Shown: positions 24,870-34,755 of the stretch, one piece after another | How positions within the stretch are numbered: position 1 is the first letter of the stretch | Layout: the number at the start of each line of letters is the position of its first letter | From: Chitinophaga sp. S165 | GTDB taxonomy: Bacteria; Bacteroidota; Bacteroidia; Chitinophagales; Chitinophagaceae | Direction: 5' to 3' | NCBI RefSeq assembly: GCF_003182155.1 | Contig: NZ_QGTG01000005.1 | Coordinates: 410,394-474,393 of the forward strand | DNA length: 64,000 bases | Translations under genes and position numbers: made by a program | The notes under the pieces: generated by a model | Databases searched by the model: none | What the model was told of the DNA's origin: nothing | The model's input: the letters and a program-made list of their open reading frames with translations, nothing else

Positions 24870-25947
24870 TAAAAAACGGATACTGGTCTATACCACCCAG
24901 TTAATGGAAACAGGTGGTATAGAAAGTCATCTGCAGGAGTTTTGCCGGCAGATGGCATTGACAGGTGCAGAAATAGACCTTGTCGTGTTGAATGCGGCTA
25001 CGACGCCGGAAATAGAAGCGTTTTACAAACGTACATGCCGGTGGATTTATTTCGGCAAGCATGGACGTTCCTACAAGCGATTGTTATGGATGCTGCAATT
25101 AGGCATTAAGCTGCGCAGCTCCGGTAAATATGACGCCGTATACACGAATGGGCAGGGTGAAAGCATCTGGTTATTATCTCGTATGCTGCCTGTCTACAAT
25201 AAGTGGGTGCATCACCACCATACTTCGGGAGACGCCAAAGACCAATCCACCTGGGGGCCAAAATACAGGAAGACATTACAGGCGGCAAATACCATCATTG
25301 CCTGTTCCTACAGGAATGCAGGCGATATGAAAGTGGTACTGAACCGTCAGATAGATGTTGTGCCTGTTTTTTCAAGGAATGTTGAAGTGGCTTTCAGTGA
25401 AGGACCGGCAGGTAAACTGAGGTTTGGTTATTATGGCAGGTTGATCCCTGAAAAAGGGATAGACCTGATCTGCCGTATGAGTGAAGATGCTGACCTGAAA
25501 GACGTGGAGTTCCATCTCTGGGGTGAAGGCAAACAATATCCTGCGGGATCTTTTGACCGTTATCCTAACGTTCGTTTTCATGGTCCTTTTGCGGGTGAAG
25601 ACGGATTGAAGTCCGCGATCGCACAACTGGATGCATACCTGTTATTGTCAACACATCCGGAAGGGCTGCCTGTCAGCCTGCTGGAGGCAATGAGCGCAGG
25701 GCTGCCGTGGTTGTCGACCGACAAAGGAGGTATTCCTGACATCGCCTGTGACCCGCAGGCAACGCGTGTGATACCTGCCACTTCTTCTTACGAAGAGGCA
25801 AAAGCAGCTGTCCTGGCGTTTGCAAAAGATATCAGGAGCGGCCTGGTTACAAAGACGGCCCAGAAAGAACTGTATGCCAGCAGATTTTCTGCAGCAGCAT
25901 TACGTTCTGCATGGGGCGATATACTTGGATTACATAAGCAAAACTAA
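24853..25947 (+). CDS. Glycosyltransferase family 4
   Basis: A 364-residue GT-B retaining glycosyltransferase. The N-terminal part has TTQLMETGGIESHLQEFCRQ, the acceptor-side loop. The C-terminal part holds GYYGRLIPEKGIDLI and the donor-binding E-x7-E region HPEGLPVSLLEAMSAGLPW, with the gly-rich segment after it. It probably adds one sugar of the repeat unit on the cytoplasmic membrane face; donor and linkage cannot be told. The ATG at 24853 overlaps the preceding gene by 17 nt; the open frame reaches further upstream without homology. Confidence 0.88.
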   Translation: MAQASDKKRILVYTTQLMETGGIESHLQEFCRQMALTGAEIDLVVLNAATTPEIEAFYKRTCRWIYFGKHGRSYKRLLWMLQLGIKLRSSGKYDAVYTNGQGESIWLLSRMLPVYNKWVHHHHTSGDAKDQSTWGPKYRKTLQAANTIIACSYRNAGDMKVVLNRQIDVVPVFSRNVEVAFSEGPAGKLRFGYYGRLIPEKGIDLICRMSEDADLKDVEFHLWGEGKQYPAGSFDRYPNVRFHGPFAGEDGLKSAIAQLDAYLLLSTHPEGLPVSLLEAMSAGLPWLSTDKGGIPDIACDPQATRVIPATSSYEEAKAAVLAFAKDIRSGLVTKTAQKELYASRFSAAALRSAWGDILGLHKQN

Positions 25948-25948
25948 G

Positions 25949-27178
25949 ATGGTCATCATATCTCATCCTACAGGCAATGCAAATGTCAGGGCTGCAGTAG
26001 CAGGGCTGGCAGATGCCGATATCCTGTCCGAGTTTCATACAGCGATCGCTTCCTTTCCGGGAAGTACGCTGGACCGCCTCGGCGGATTAGGGCCTTTGTC
26101 TGAGATCAGGCGTCGTGCTTTTGAAGCGCGATTGCAGCCTTTTACCAGAACCTGGCCCTGGTATGAACTGGGACGTCTGGTGGCAGCTAAAGCTGGATTG
26201 AAAAACCTGATCAGGCATGAGAAAGGTATGTTCTCTGTAGACGCTGTGTATCATAACATGGACAGACGTCTCACGAACCGCCTGGAGAAAGTAGCACGTC
26301 AGATAAATGCAGTATATGCTTATGAAGACGGTGCTATGTTCACTTTCCGCGAAGCATCCCGCCTGGGGCTGAAATGCCTGTACGACCTGCCGATAGGTTA
26401 CTGGCGTACATCAAGACACTTACTGGGGCTTGAAAGAGAGCGCTGGCCGGAGTGGAAGAACACACTGGTGGGATTGACGGCTTCACAGGCGAAACTGGAC
26501 AGAAAGGATGAAGAGCTGAAACTGGCGAACCGCATCTTTGTGGCCAGCAGTTTTACGGCAAAGACATTGAACGATTATCCCGGTAAACTGGCCCCGGTGG
26601 ATGTGATACCTTATGGTTTCCCCGCTGTTACCAGCAACAGGGAATATGAAAAGATAACAGGACGTCCGCTGAGATTATTATTCGTAGGCGGACTGTCTCA
26701 GCGTAAAGGCATTGCAGATCTTTTTGCTGCGGTAGAGCGGTTAGGTAATGCAGTAACGCTGACAGTAGTAGGAAAAAAAGTAACAGCGGAGTGCCCTGCG
26801 TTGGATGCCGCACTGGCTAAGCACCGCTGGATACCCAGCATGCCGCATGCAGAGATCCTCAAAACAATGAGAGCGCACGATGTACTGTTGTTCCCGTCAT
26901 TGTTTGAAGGGTTCGGACTGGTGATCACAGAAGCAATGTCGCAAGGTACGCCGGTGATCACGACAGACCGTACGGCAGGCCCTGACCTTATAACGAATGG
27001 AAAGAACGGCTGGCTGACAGAAGCCGGGTCGACGGACGCTTTATACAATGCAATAGCAGCATTGCTGAACCAGCCGGATAACATACCGGCAGCTGGATTG
27101 GCAGCAATGGAAAAGGCCCGTAGCAGACCATGGCAGGTTTATGGACAGGAATTGGCGACAGCGATCAGAAACGCATAA
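25949..27178 (+). CDS. Glycosyltransferase family 4
   Basis: A 409-residue GT-B enzyme. The C-terminal half contains LLFVGGLSQRKGIADLF and the donor site FPSLFEGFGLVITEAMSQG with the conserved E-x7-E, followed by TTDRTAGPDLI. The N-terminal half is less typical and starts with VIISHPTGNANVRAAVAGL. It begins 1 bp after the previous stop, which favours the ATG at 25949 over longer frames that overlap that gene. Donor sugar not inferable. Confidence 0.88.
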   Translation: MVIISHPTGNANVRAAVAGLADADILSEFHTAIASFPGSTLDRLGGLGPLSEIRRRAFEARLQPFTRTWPWYELGRLVAAKAGLKNLIRHEKGMFSVDAVYHNMDRRLTNRLEKVARQINAVYAYEDGAMFTFREASRLGLKCLYDLPIGYWRTSRHLLGLERERWPEWKNTLVGLTASQAKLDRKDEELKLANRIFVASSFTAKTLNDYPGKLAPVDVIPYGFPAVTSNREYEKITGRPLRLLFVGGLSQRKGIADLFAAVERLGNAVTLTVVGKKVTAECPALDAALAKHRWIPSMPHAEILKTMRAHDVLLFPSLFEGFGLVITEAMSQGTPVITTDRTAGPDLITNGKNGWLTEAGSTDALYNAIAALLNQPDNIPAAGLAAMEKARSRPWQVYGQELATAIRNA

Positions 27179-27278
27179 TTTGTGTTGTTGATGATGCGCT
27201 TAAACGCCATACTCGTTTATGTTGATAGATATATGTGTTTTATTTACCGGTGACAGTAATCATGTTCACCTGTTATAA

Positions 27279-28697
27279 ATGTTTCAGGAAATTATGAATC
27301 AATATCCCAGGAGTAATCATCCGTCGGCAGAACGTATCGCTGAAGCAGCAGCGTTACGTTATCAGCAGCTTACCGCATTCAACTCACAGAAGTTGATGCT
27401 ACGGCTGAAACAGGGAGTATGGGCATACTTCCTGTTGTTGCTGTTAGAAGGAGCATTGCGTCGCTGGGTATTACCGCAATTGGCTACGCCGCTGCTGATC
27501 GTACGTGATCCTGTGGCATTGTGGCTGATCATTGTTTGTTTACAACGAAAGATACTTATTCCCGCATATTCACTCACGCTAATGACGATCATCGGAGTGT
27601 TGGGATTTGTTTTCGCACTCACATTAGGGCATGGTAATCCGTTTGTAGCGTTATATGGCGCGCGCATCCTGCTGATACACTTTCCGATGATGTTTGTAAT
27701 AAGGAGCATCTTTACGCGGAAAGATGTAGTGCAGATGGGGAAGGCCACTGTGATGATCGCGATACCCATGTTAGTGCTGATCGCATTACAGTTTTATAGT
27801 CCGCAAACTGCCTGGGTGAACAAAGGTGTAGGTGATAGTGAAACCGGTGCAGGGTTTAGTGGTGCGATGGGTTTCTTCCGTCCTCCGGCAACTTTTTCCT
27901 TTACGAACGGTACTACATTATTCTTTGGTTTTGCAGCACCATTCATTTTTTATTTCTGGCTGGGCGCCGAAAAGATCAACCGTTGGATATTGATCGCTGC
28001 TACAGGAGCACTGATGATGTCCATACCGCTTTCTATCAGCCGTGCATTGCTTTTTCAGATCATTATTACGCTGGTATTCTGTCTCTATGCAGGTTCCAGC
28101 AATCCTAAATTAGCGGGTAGGATGTTCGGGGCGGTGATCGGCCTGGTACTACTGGTAGCCGTTCTCAGTCAGACAAGTGTGGTCGGCCCCGCCATTGATG
28201 CGTTTACAGCCCGTTTCGAAAGTGCCAATGAAAATGAAGGAGGATTGGAGGGAGTGTTGCTTGACCGTTACCTGGGAGGTATGGCGAGCGCCTTATCGTC
28301 ATCGTCCAATATGCCATTGTGGGGATTTGGAATAGGCATGGGCACGAACGTAGGTGCAGTGCTGATGACAGGAGGAATTTCTTTCCAGATAACGGAAGGA
28401 GAGTGGGGCCGTGCAGTAGGGGAACTTGGCCCTGTTCTGGGGTTAGGACTGGTGTTTATCCGTATAGGACTGGCTATCAGTCTGGCGTTCGACTCGTTTA
28501 GGAAGCTACGTACAGGCGATGTACTTCCCTGGCTGATGCTAAGTAATGGATTAATGCTTGTAGCACAAGGGGGATGGTCACAGCCTACTTCACTCGGATT
28601 TGCAACCCTGGTAGGCGGCCTTATGATGGCGTCACTCCGTGATGATGAAGAGGAAGAAGAAGAGGTGTCTGAGGAATATGCCATGCAGATCAGATAG
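27279..28697 (+). CDS. Wzy-like O-antigen/EPS polymerase
   Basis: A 472-residue membrane protein with about 11 hydrophobic segments and a large loop between the later ones (VVGPAIDAFTARFESANENEGG to TGGISFQITEGEWGRAVGE). This topology fits the O-antigen polymerase/ligase superfamily; in a Wzx/Wzy cluster without other candidates it is the likely polymerase. The N-terminus is a cytosolic, arginine-containing segment of about 45 residues. The C-terminus ends in a very acidic stretch (DDEEEEEEVSEE). An ATG at 27294, preceded by AGGAA, is an alternative start. Confidence 0.8.
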   Translation: MFQEIMNQYPRSNHPSAERIAEAAALRYQQLTAFNSQKLMLRLKQGVWAYFLLLLLEGALRRWVLPQLATPLLIVRDPVALWLIIVCLQRKILIPAYSLTLMTIIGVLGFVFALTLGHGNPFVALYGARILLIHFPMMFVIRSIFTRKDVVQMGKATVMIAIPMLVLIALQFYSPQTAWVNKGVGDSETGAGFSGAMGFFRPPATFSFTNGTTLFFGFAAPFIFYFWLGAEKINRWILIAATGALMMSIPLSISRALLFQIIITLVFCLYAGSSNPKLAGRMFGAVIGLVLLVAVLSQTSVVGPAIDAFTARFESANENEGGLEGVLLDRYLGGMASALSSSSNMPLWGFGIGMGTNVGAVLMTGGISFQITEGEWGRAVGELGPVLGLGLVFIRIGLAISLAFDSFRKLRTGDVLPWLMLSNGLMLVAQGGWSQPTSLGFATLVGGLMMASLRDDEEEEEEVSEEYAMQIR

Positions 28698-28791
28698 CAT
28701 TAGTCATATCAGCATATAAACCATAACAAAACCGGGTACCTGATGAAACACCATGCCAACCCCGGGAGTAGCAGGCGGCTAACCTGCTTCT

Positions 28792-29826
28792 ATGATACCT
28801 TGCAACATGAGTAATACATTGAATACCTCGTCCAGGATAGGATGGATCGATACATTAAAGGGTATCGGTATTTTGACAGTAGTAGCAGGACATATATTTC
28901 CTGAAACCGCTGTGAGATACCTGTTCCTCTTTCATATGCCATTATTCATTTTCATAGGTGGTTTTTTGTTTAAGCCTTCTGCCGACTGGAAAGAATACCT
29001 GACAAAAAAGGCATTTCACTTACTTGTACCTTATGTAGCTTTCCTTTGTCTGGTCTACGTGCCATACGAGATGCGGGAGATCTTTACAGGGAAGGAAACT
29101 ATTGCAAAAGGTATTGTAAGGCCTTTTCTGGGAGGCCGTTACCTGATAGGATGGGCAGCTGTGTTCTGGTATGTAACCTGTTTCTTCCTCGTACAACAGG
29201 TCATGAATTTCCTGGTGAACAAAGTGAGTAAAAAGATCATTGGTTTGTTGATGCTCGTAAGCCTGGTGATCAGTTATGCGATTAACAAATTCTTACCTTC
29301 TTTTGGATTACCCTGGAACGCGGATGTTGTATTTGCGGCATTACCGATCTTCTACCTCGGCTATCTGTACAAAGGTGTGCAGGGCGATCCCGGTAAGTAC
29401 AAGTGGATGATTTTTGTGCTGCTGGCAGTGGTGGTCACGTTCACTTATTACTATCCCGCCAATACATATGGTATGAAGAATGGCGAATATGGTATCCCTT
29501 TTGTTACGTTGGCGTCCAGCCTCGTGATTATTTTAAGCCTGATAGAGTTAGTAAAAATCATATCAAAATATCCGCTGGTCAGCAAACCATTCAATGAATT
29601 CGGCATAGCATCTATGGTCGTTATGTACCTGCATCAGCCGATACAGTTCATAGCACTGGAGCATTTGCATATCGTAAATCCCTTTGCGCGGTTCTTCATA
29701 GCGTTGGTCCTGTCAATGGGAGGGTACTACCTGTTGAATAGTTTCGCAATAGGGCGTGCACTTTTTATGGGCTCTCTGCCTGATTTTAAAAAAGTGTTCA
29801 GGCGGGAAAAGCTGGCAACAGTATAG
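28792..29826 (+). CDS. Acyltransferase 3 family membrane O-acyltransferase
   Basis: A 344-residue protein with about ten membrane segments. The N-terminal IGWIDTLKGIGILTVVAGH carries the invariant D, K and catalytic-type His of the AT3 family (OatA/WecH/NodX type), followed by FLFHMPLFIFIGGFLF. It probably O-acetylates a sugar of the polymer at the membrane. A short 6-bp hairpin (28770-28775 with 28783-28788) sits right before the start. An in-frame ATG at 28807 is an equally good start. Confidence 0.88.
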   Translation: MIPCNMSNTLNTSSRIGWIDTLKGIGILTVVAGHIFPETAVRYLFLFHMPLFIFIGGFLFKPSADWKEYLTKKAFHLLVPYVAFLCLVYVPYEMREIFTGKETIAKGIVRPFLGGRYLIGWAAVFWYVTCFFLVQQVMNFLVNKVSKKIIGLLMLVSLVISYAINKFLPSFGLPWNADVVFAALPIFYLGYLYKGVQGDPGKYKWMIFVLLAVVVTFTYYYPANTYGMKNGEYGIPFVTLASSLVIILSLIELVKIISKYPLVSKPFNEFGIASMVVMYLHQPIQFIALEHLHIVNPFARFFIALVLSMGGYYLLNSFAIGRALFMGSLPDFKKVFRREKLATV

Positions 29827-29847
29827 TAGAAAATATCAGACAATATT

Positions 29848-30978
29848 ATGCGAATTGTTTTAATAGGAAATTATAAGAAGGACAGGCAGGAAAGTATGGA
29901 GCGTTTTTGCCGCATGCTGGAAAGTGGTTTACAGAAGGAGGGACATACCACAGAGATCTGGAAACCGACCGTTTTCTTCGGATCTTTCTTCAGCGCTACT
30001 TCTGGCGGGATCGGCAAGTGGTTCGGGTATCTGGACAAGTGGGTATTATTTCCTTTAGTACTTCGTTTTAAAAATGCTTTTAAGGCAAAAGATACACAGT
30101 ATCATATCTGTGATCACTCCAATGCCTTTTATCTTAAACACCTGCCCAGGCAACGTACTATCATCACCTGTCATGATGTTTTAGCGATCAGAGGTGCAAG
30201 AGGACATGCAGATGCTTATTGCCCTGCTTCTTCTTTTGGCAAGGTGATGCAGGAGTGGATACTTTCTAACCTGATCAGTGCAAAGAAGATCGCCTGTGTA
30301 TCTCATCTTACTCTGAACCAATTGAAAGAGCTGGCTAGAGGAAAAGGAAAGGATGAATCTAACTGGAAGGTTATTCACAATGGCTTTAACGGAGATTTTT
30401 ATCCGGTGGCAAAGGCAGAGGGTGATACATTATTGAAAGATACAGGTCTGAGCTCCAACGAGCCTTATATATTGCATATCGGTTCCAAATTACAGCGCAA
30501 GAACAGGAAGATGTTGCTGGACATGGTGCATGCGCTGGGCGATAAATATAAAGGGAAGATCTGTTATGCCGGTAATGAAATTGAAGAATCATTACATGCA
30601 CATGCGGTGACGCTGGGATTGCAGGACAGAGTGGTATCAGTAAAGAAACCACCACATGCTACACTACGGGCGTTATATAGCAACTGTTACGCTTTTATTT
30701 TCCCGTCTTTCTCGGAGGGATTCGGCTGGCCGGTGATCGAAGCGCAGGCCTGTGGTGCAGCTGTTGTTGCCAGCAATATCGAGCCGATGCCTGAAGTGAG
30801 CGGAGGAGCCGGATTACACGCTGATCCGCATCAGCCGGAGGCATTCGCAGCCGAGTTCCTGAAGTTATCTGACAAAACAAACAAAGACGCAATAATTAAC
30901 CAGGGTTTAGTCAATGTAAAACGTTTCTCTCCTGATATCATGATTAAGGCGTATTTATCCATGTATTCAAAGAACTAA
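29848..30978 (+). CDS. Glycosyltransferase family 4
   Basis: A 376-residue GT-B glycosyltransferase. Visible are TIITCHDVLAIRGARGH in the N-terminal half, VIHNGFNGDFYP at the domain linker, YILHIGSKLQRKNRKMLLD, and the donor site FPSFSEGFGWPVIEAQACG with the E-x7-E spacing, then SNIEPMPEVSGGAG. It resembles mannosyl/fucosyl-type GT4 enzymes, but specificity cannot be told from sequence. It is 21 bp after the acyltransferase and 11 bp before the next gene, well inside the operon. Confidence 0.9.
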   Translation: MRIVLIGNYKKDRQESMERFCRMLESGLQKEGHTTEIWKPTVFFGSFFSATSGGIGKWFGYLDKWVLFPLVLRFKNAFKAKDTQYHICDHSNAFYLKHLPRQRTIITCHDVLAIRGARGHADAYCPASSFGKVMQEWILSNLISAKKIACVSHLTLNQLKELARGKGKDESNWKVIHNGFNGDFYPVAKAEGDTLLKDTGLSSNEPYILHIGSKLQRKNRKMLLDMVHALGDKYKGKICYAGNEIEESLHAHAVTLGLQDRVVSVKKPPHATLRALYSNCYAFIFPSFSEGFGWPVIEAQACGAAVVASNIEPMPEVSGGAGLHADPHQPEAFAAEFLKLSDKTNKDAIINQGLVNVKRFSPDIMIKAYLSMYSKN

Positions 30979-30989
30979 TATATCAGCAG

Positions 30990-31652
30990 ATGATCCTTAA
31001 ACTGATTACTGTATGTCTACCCTGGCGTTTGAAGCGCCTGGCATTGCAAAGCTGGTTTAAATATAAAATTCATCCCACAGCACGTATCGGACTGGCGTGG
31101 GTATTCCCCGGTAAGCTGGTCATGGAAAAGAACAGTCGTATTGACCACTTTACCGTTGCTGTGAACCTTGACCTCATGCAGATGAGTGAACATGCTAAAA
31201 TAGGCAGGAGCAACTGGGTAACAGGATTTGCTACCAATACGAATTCCAAACACTTCCGTCATCAACCTGAACGCAAAGCTGAACTGATCATGGGAGAATG
31301 GGCGGCTATCACCAAGAATCATCATATAGACTGTACAAATGCTATCACGATAGGAAAGTTCACCACGATTGCCGGGTATCAGTCGCAATTGCTTACACAC
31401 TCCATCAATGTGTACGAGAATCGCCAGGACAGCGCACCTATTGTGATCGGTGAATACACTTTTGTAGGTACGAACGTAGTGCTGCTCGGCGGCGCAGTAC
31501 TGCCTAGCTACTCCGTACTCGGTGCAAAGTCTTTACTGAATAAACCGTTCTATGAAGAATGGAAATTATATGCCGGCGTTCCTGCCAAAACAGTGAGTGA
31601 TATTGACAAGGACGCAAAATACTTTAACAGGGTAGATGGATTCGTCTATTAG
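30990..31652 (+). CDS. Left-handed beta-helix acyltransferase
   Basis: A 220-residue soluble protein with hexapeptide-repeat character (IHPTARIGLAWVFPGKLVM, ITIGKFTTIAGYQSQ, PIVIGEYTFVGTNVVLLGGAVLP) and a histidine (HSINVYENRQ region) in the expected active-site area. It probably transfers an acetyl group from acetyl-CoA to a sugar. The N-terminal 25 residues are basic and amphipathic and may help membrane contact. It may decorate the polymer along with the AT3 protein and the WcaF homologue. Confidence 0.85.
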   Translation: MILKLITVCLPWRLKRLALQSWFKYKIHPTARIGLAWVFPGKLVMEKNSRIDHFTVAVNLDLMQMSEHAKIGRSNWVTGFATNTNSKHFRHQPERKAELIMGEWAAITKNHHIDCTNAITIGKFTTIAGYQSQLLTHSINVYENRQDSAPIVIGEYTFVGTNVVLLGGAVLPSYSVLGAKSLLNKPFYEEWKLYAGVPAKTVSDIDKDAKYFNRVDGFVY

Positions 31653-31698
31653 TAAGTATTGTAACACAAACAGACAAATTGTTAAAAGAAAGTAACAG

Positions 31699-32826
31699 AT
31701 GAACATCCTTCATGTAATCCCATCTTATAAACCTGCTTACGTGTATGGCGGTCCTATCTATTCAAGTTCTGCACTGTGCGAGCAATTGGTGGCGGAAGGA
31801 CATAAGGTGACGGTAGTAACTACAACAGCCAACGGTAAAGAAGAGTTGAACGTACCGCATGGTGTTGTACAACAGGTGGATGGAGTGGATACACTCTACT
31901 TTAAGCGTTTAACAAAAGACCATACGCATTTTTCCCCCGGATTGATCAGCTATCTATACAGGAACATCAAAAAGTATGATGCCGTACATATCCACTCCTG
32001 GTGGAATCTTGTAAGCATCTTTACCCTGTTGGTATGTTATGTAAGAAGAGTGCGTCCAGTAGTTTCTCCCAGGGGAATGCTGAGTGACTATATCATGGAA
32101 ACCAATCACAATTTCCAGAAGAAGATCATTCAGAAAGTGGTTGGTGACCCGCTATTATCTAAAGTAAAATTTCACGCTACTTCTCTTGCAGAAGTACACG
32201 AGATAAAGAAGATCTATCCTGCTTCCGATGTGGCAGAGATCTTCAACTTTGTAACTGTACCGGGTGGACAGATAACGCCCAAAACTGTGCAGCAAAAGAT
32301 CAGGTTTGTTTTTCTGAGCCGCATCGATCCTAAGAAAGGATTGGAGTTGTTGTTCAAGGGACTGAGTATGGTTACATTCCCGTACGAACTGACCATCGCC
32401 GGTCCGCATAAAGACGATTATCTGGAGCAGTTGAAAGCACTGACGCGTGAATATCGGATTGACGCGCATATTAACTGGGTAGGTCCTGTATACGGTGACG
32501 CCAAGTTTAAATTGCTGCGCGATCATGATGTAATGGTGCTGACCTCTTACAATGAAAATTTTGCCAACATCGTCATAGAGTCTCTTGCTATGGGCACGCC
32601 TGTGCTGATCAGCAACATGGTGGGTTTAAGCACTTACATCAGTGATAATAAACTGGGTTGGATCTCCGGTATTGACCCTGAGAATATCAAGGTTGTGCTG
32701 GAACAAACCTATGCAGAAAGAGACAGGTTACCAGCTATGTCAGCAGCAGCTCCGGCATTGATGCAGCGTGACTTCGACAGAAGCCGTCTTGTGAATAAGT
32801 ATATCGAATTATATAAGTCAAAATAA
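31699..32826 (+). CDS. Glycosyltransferase family 4
   Basis: A 375-residue GT-B enzyme. The N-terminus has PSYKPAYVYGGPIYSSSALCEQL, a typical acceptor-domain start with the gly-gly loop. The C-terminal part has VFLSRIDPKKGLELLFKGL and the donor site LTSYNENFANIVIESLAMG, in which the usual E-G-F is replaced by N-E-N-F but the E-x7-E spacing is kept. Donor sugar not inferable. Confidence 0.9.
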   Translation: MNILHVIPSYKPAYVYGGPIYSSSALCEQLVAEGHKVTVVTTTANGKEELNVPHGVVQQVDGVDTLYFKRLTKDHTHFSPGLISYLYRNIKKYDAVHIHSWWNLVSIFTLLVCYVRRVRPVVSPRGMLSDYIMETNHNFQKKIIQKVVGDPLLSKVKFHATSLAEVHEIKKIYPASDVAEIFNFVTVPGGQITPKTVQQKIRFVFLSRIDPKKGLELLFKGLSMVTFPYELTIAGPHKDDYLEQLKALTREYRIDAHINWVGPVYGDAKFKLLRDHDVMVLTSYNENFANIVIESLAMGTPVLISNMVGLSTYISDNKLGWISGIDPENIKVVLEQTYAERDRLPAMSAAAPALMQRDFDRSRLVNKYIELYKSK

Positions 32827-32831
32827 ATCAG

Positions 32832-33698
32832 GTGTCTAATTCCTTAACAGTTATCATCCTCAGTTATAATGAGGAAAAACATATTACCCGTTGTATTCAG
32901 AACCTGAAACGTATAACGGATAATATCATCATTGTTGACAGTATGTCTACCGACCGTACTGTTGAAATTGCGACTGCGTTGGGCGCCAGGGTTGTGCAGA
33001 GAGCATGGCCAGGCAACCACTCTGACCAGTTCAACTGGGCGCTGGACAATTGCAACATTACTACGACATGGACCATGCGCATGGACAGTGATGAGTATCT
33101 GTTGGATGAACTGATAACTGAGATCAATACTAAACTGCCTCTGGCAAAGCCGGAAACAGGCGGTTTTATTATCAAGCGCCGTGTGATCTTCATGGAGAAA
33201 TGGATGAAACGCGGCGGCTTCTATCCACACCGTCTGCTACGCATATGGCGTACAGGCACCGGCAGACTGGAAGAGCGTGCCATGGATGAACATGTGGTGC
33301 TGGACAAAGGAGAAACGGAGACTTTCGATTATGACATGGTAGATCATAATCTGAATGATCTCACCTGGTGGACGGCTAAACAGAATAACTATGCCTCACG
33401 TGAAGTGAAGGATCTGCTGGATATAGAAAAGGGTACAACATCTTCAAATAATGTGGAAGTATCGTTAAGCGGGGAGCAGTCTTCCCGTAAACGATGGATC
33501 AAGGAAAAAGTATATAGCAAGATCCCCTTGTTTGTACGTCCTTTCATTTACTTCCTTTACCGGTACTTTATCAGGCTGGGTTTCCTGGACGGCGGCGCAG
33601 GACTTGTATGGCATTTCCTGCAGGGCTTCTGGTACCGTTTCCTGGTAGATGCCAAGATGTATGAATTAAAGCGAAATAACAGGTTAAGACAAGGATGA
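32832..33698 (+). CDS. Glycosyltransferase family 2
   Basis: A 288-residue inverting GT-A enzyme and the only GT2 of the cluster. The N-terminus TVIILSYNEEKHITRCIQNL and IVDSMSTDRTVEIA are the nucleotide-binding motifs, and MRMDSDEYL carries the metal-binding D-x-D. This version resembles WaaE/KdtX-type beta-glycosyltransferases. The start is GTG, 5 bp after the previous stop. A C-terminal hydrophobic and aromatic region (about 225-275) may bind the membrane. It overlaps the next gene by 4 bp (ATGA). Confidence 0.9.
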   Translation: MSNSLTVIILSYNEEKHITRCIQNLKRITDNIIIVDSMSTDRTVEIATALGARVVQRAWPGNHSDQFNWALDNCNITTTWTMRMDSDEYLLDELITEINTKLPLAKPETGGFIIKRRVIFMEKWMKRGGFYPHRLLRIWRTGTGRLEERAMDEHVVLDKGETETFDYDMVDHNLNDLTWWTAKQNNYASREVKDLLDIEKGTTSSNNVEVSLSGEQSSRKRWIKEKVYSKIPLFVRPFIYFLYRYFIRLGFLDGGAGLVWHFLQGFWYRFLVDAKMYELKRNNRLRQG

Positions 33699-34156
33699 TA
33701 TTGAGAGTAAAGAAACGCGATGTGATAGTTTTACTGGTCGTGTATTTAGCAGCATTACTGTACATCGTTTTTTGGGAGCCGACAAGGACCGCAGGCGAGC
33801 ACTATGGCGAGCCGAGATGGATGCCACTGAAGAGTACTTATGATTTCATCGCTGAAGGAACCAGGTCTATCAGATACTGGCTGCTCTTTTTGCTGAACCT
33901 TCTGGGAAACATCGTGCTGTTTATGCCTTTGGGCTTTCTTACAGATGCATTGTCAGGAACACCTGCCAACAAATTTAGAGTAATAATCGCCGCATTCTTT
34001 TTCAGTCTTTCTATAGAGCTGCTGCAAATGATCTTCAGGATCGGTGTGTATGATGCCGATGACATCCTGCTGAACACACTGGGAGCTTATGTAGGACTAT
34101 GTGTATACCGTTTGCTGGTAAAAAAGGATGTAGTATTTGTTTATAATAATTCCTGA
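33695..34156 (+). CDS. VanZ family membrane protein
   Basis: A 153-residue protein with four predicted membrane helices. The pattern LLNLLGNIVLFMPLGFL and SIELLQMIFRIGVYDADDILLNTLGAYVG matches the VanZ family, which is known for low-level teicoplanin resistance in enterococci and is otherwise functionally open. It begins inside the GT2 stop (ATGA overlap), so it is translated with the operon. A role in undecaprenyl-linked sugar chemistry is possible but only suggested by context. Confidence 0.88.
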   Translation: MILRVKKRDVIVLLVVYLAALLYIVFWEPTRTAGEHYGEPRWMPLKSTYDFIAEGTRSIRYWLLFLLNLLGNIVLFMPLGFLTDALSGTPANKFRVIIAAFFFSLSIELLQMIFRIGVYDADDILLNTLGAYVGLCVYRLLVKKDVVFVYNNS

Positions 34157-34161
34157 TAGTA

Positions 34162-34728
34162 ATGGATAACTTTTATCTGTCACAGGTCCGTTTAAAAGAC
34201 TTCGATGCCTCTGAAGGTCTGGACCGCGGCGCTGGTAAATTAAAGGAGGCTTGCTGGTATATCGTAAAGATGTTCTTCTTCCTGACGGCCTTTCCTGTGC
34301 CTTCAGGCATTAAGGCAGGACTGTTACGTTTGTTCGGAGCTAAAGTGGGAAATGGCGTAGTGATCAAACCACGGGTGAACATTCATTTCCCCTGGAAACT
34401 CGAAATAGGTAATGATGTGTGGCTGGGAGAAGAAGCTTATCTGCTCAATTTCGAGTCGTTGGTGATCGGTAACAATGTATGTGTATCACAGCGTGCATTT
34501 CTCTGTGGTGGTAATCACAATTACAGGCACCCTTCAATGCCTTACCGTAATGGGGCTATTACACTGATGGATGGTTGCTGGGTTGGGGCCTGTGTATTCA
34601 TCGGACCAGGTGTTACCATCGGAACAGATACAGTCATCACGGCAGGTTCTGTAGTGACGGCGTCGGTATCAGAAAACGGAATATTCAAAGGCAATCCACT
34701 GGCCTTCGTATCGGAAAGATGGAGATAG
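34162..34728 (+). CDS. wcaF: WcaF-like colanic-acid-type acetyltransferase
   Basis: A 188-residue LbH acetyltransferase of the WcaF type. Visible hexapeptide motifs include VVIKPRVNIHFPWKLEIGND, WVGACVFIGPGVTIGTDTVI and ITAGSVVTASV, plus the HN pair in CGGNHNYRHPSMP. In colanic acid synthesis WcaF acetylates a fucose residue; the presence of GDP-fucose genes here is consistent with that. It is 5 bp after the VanZ gene. Confidence 0.88.
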   Translation: MDNFYLSQVRLKDFDASEGLDRGAGKLKEACWYIVKMFFFLTAFPVPSGIKAGLLRLFGAKVGNGVVIKPRVNIHFPWKLEIGNDVWLGEEAYLLNFESLVIGNNVCVSQRAFLCGGNHNYRHPSMPYRNGAITLMDGCWVGACVFIGPGVTIGTDTVITAGSVVTASVSENGIFKGNPLAFVSERWR

Positions 34729-34755
34729 TAAAAAAACAGAAATCTATATAGCGGT

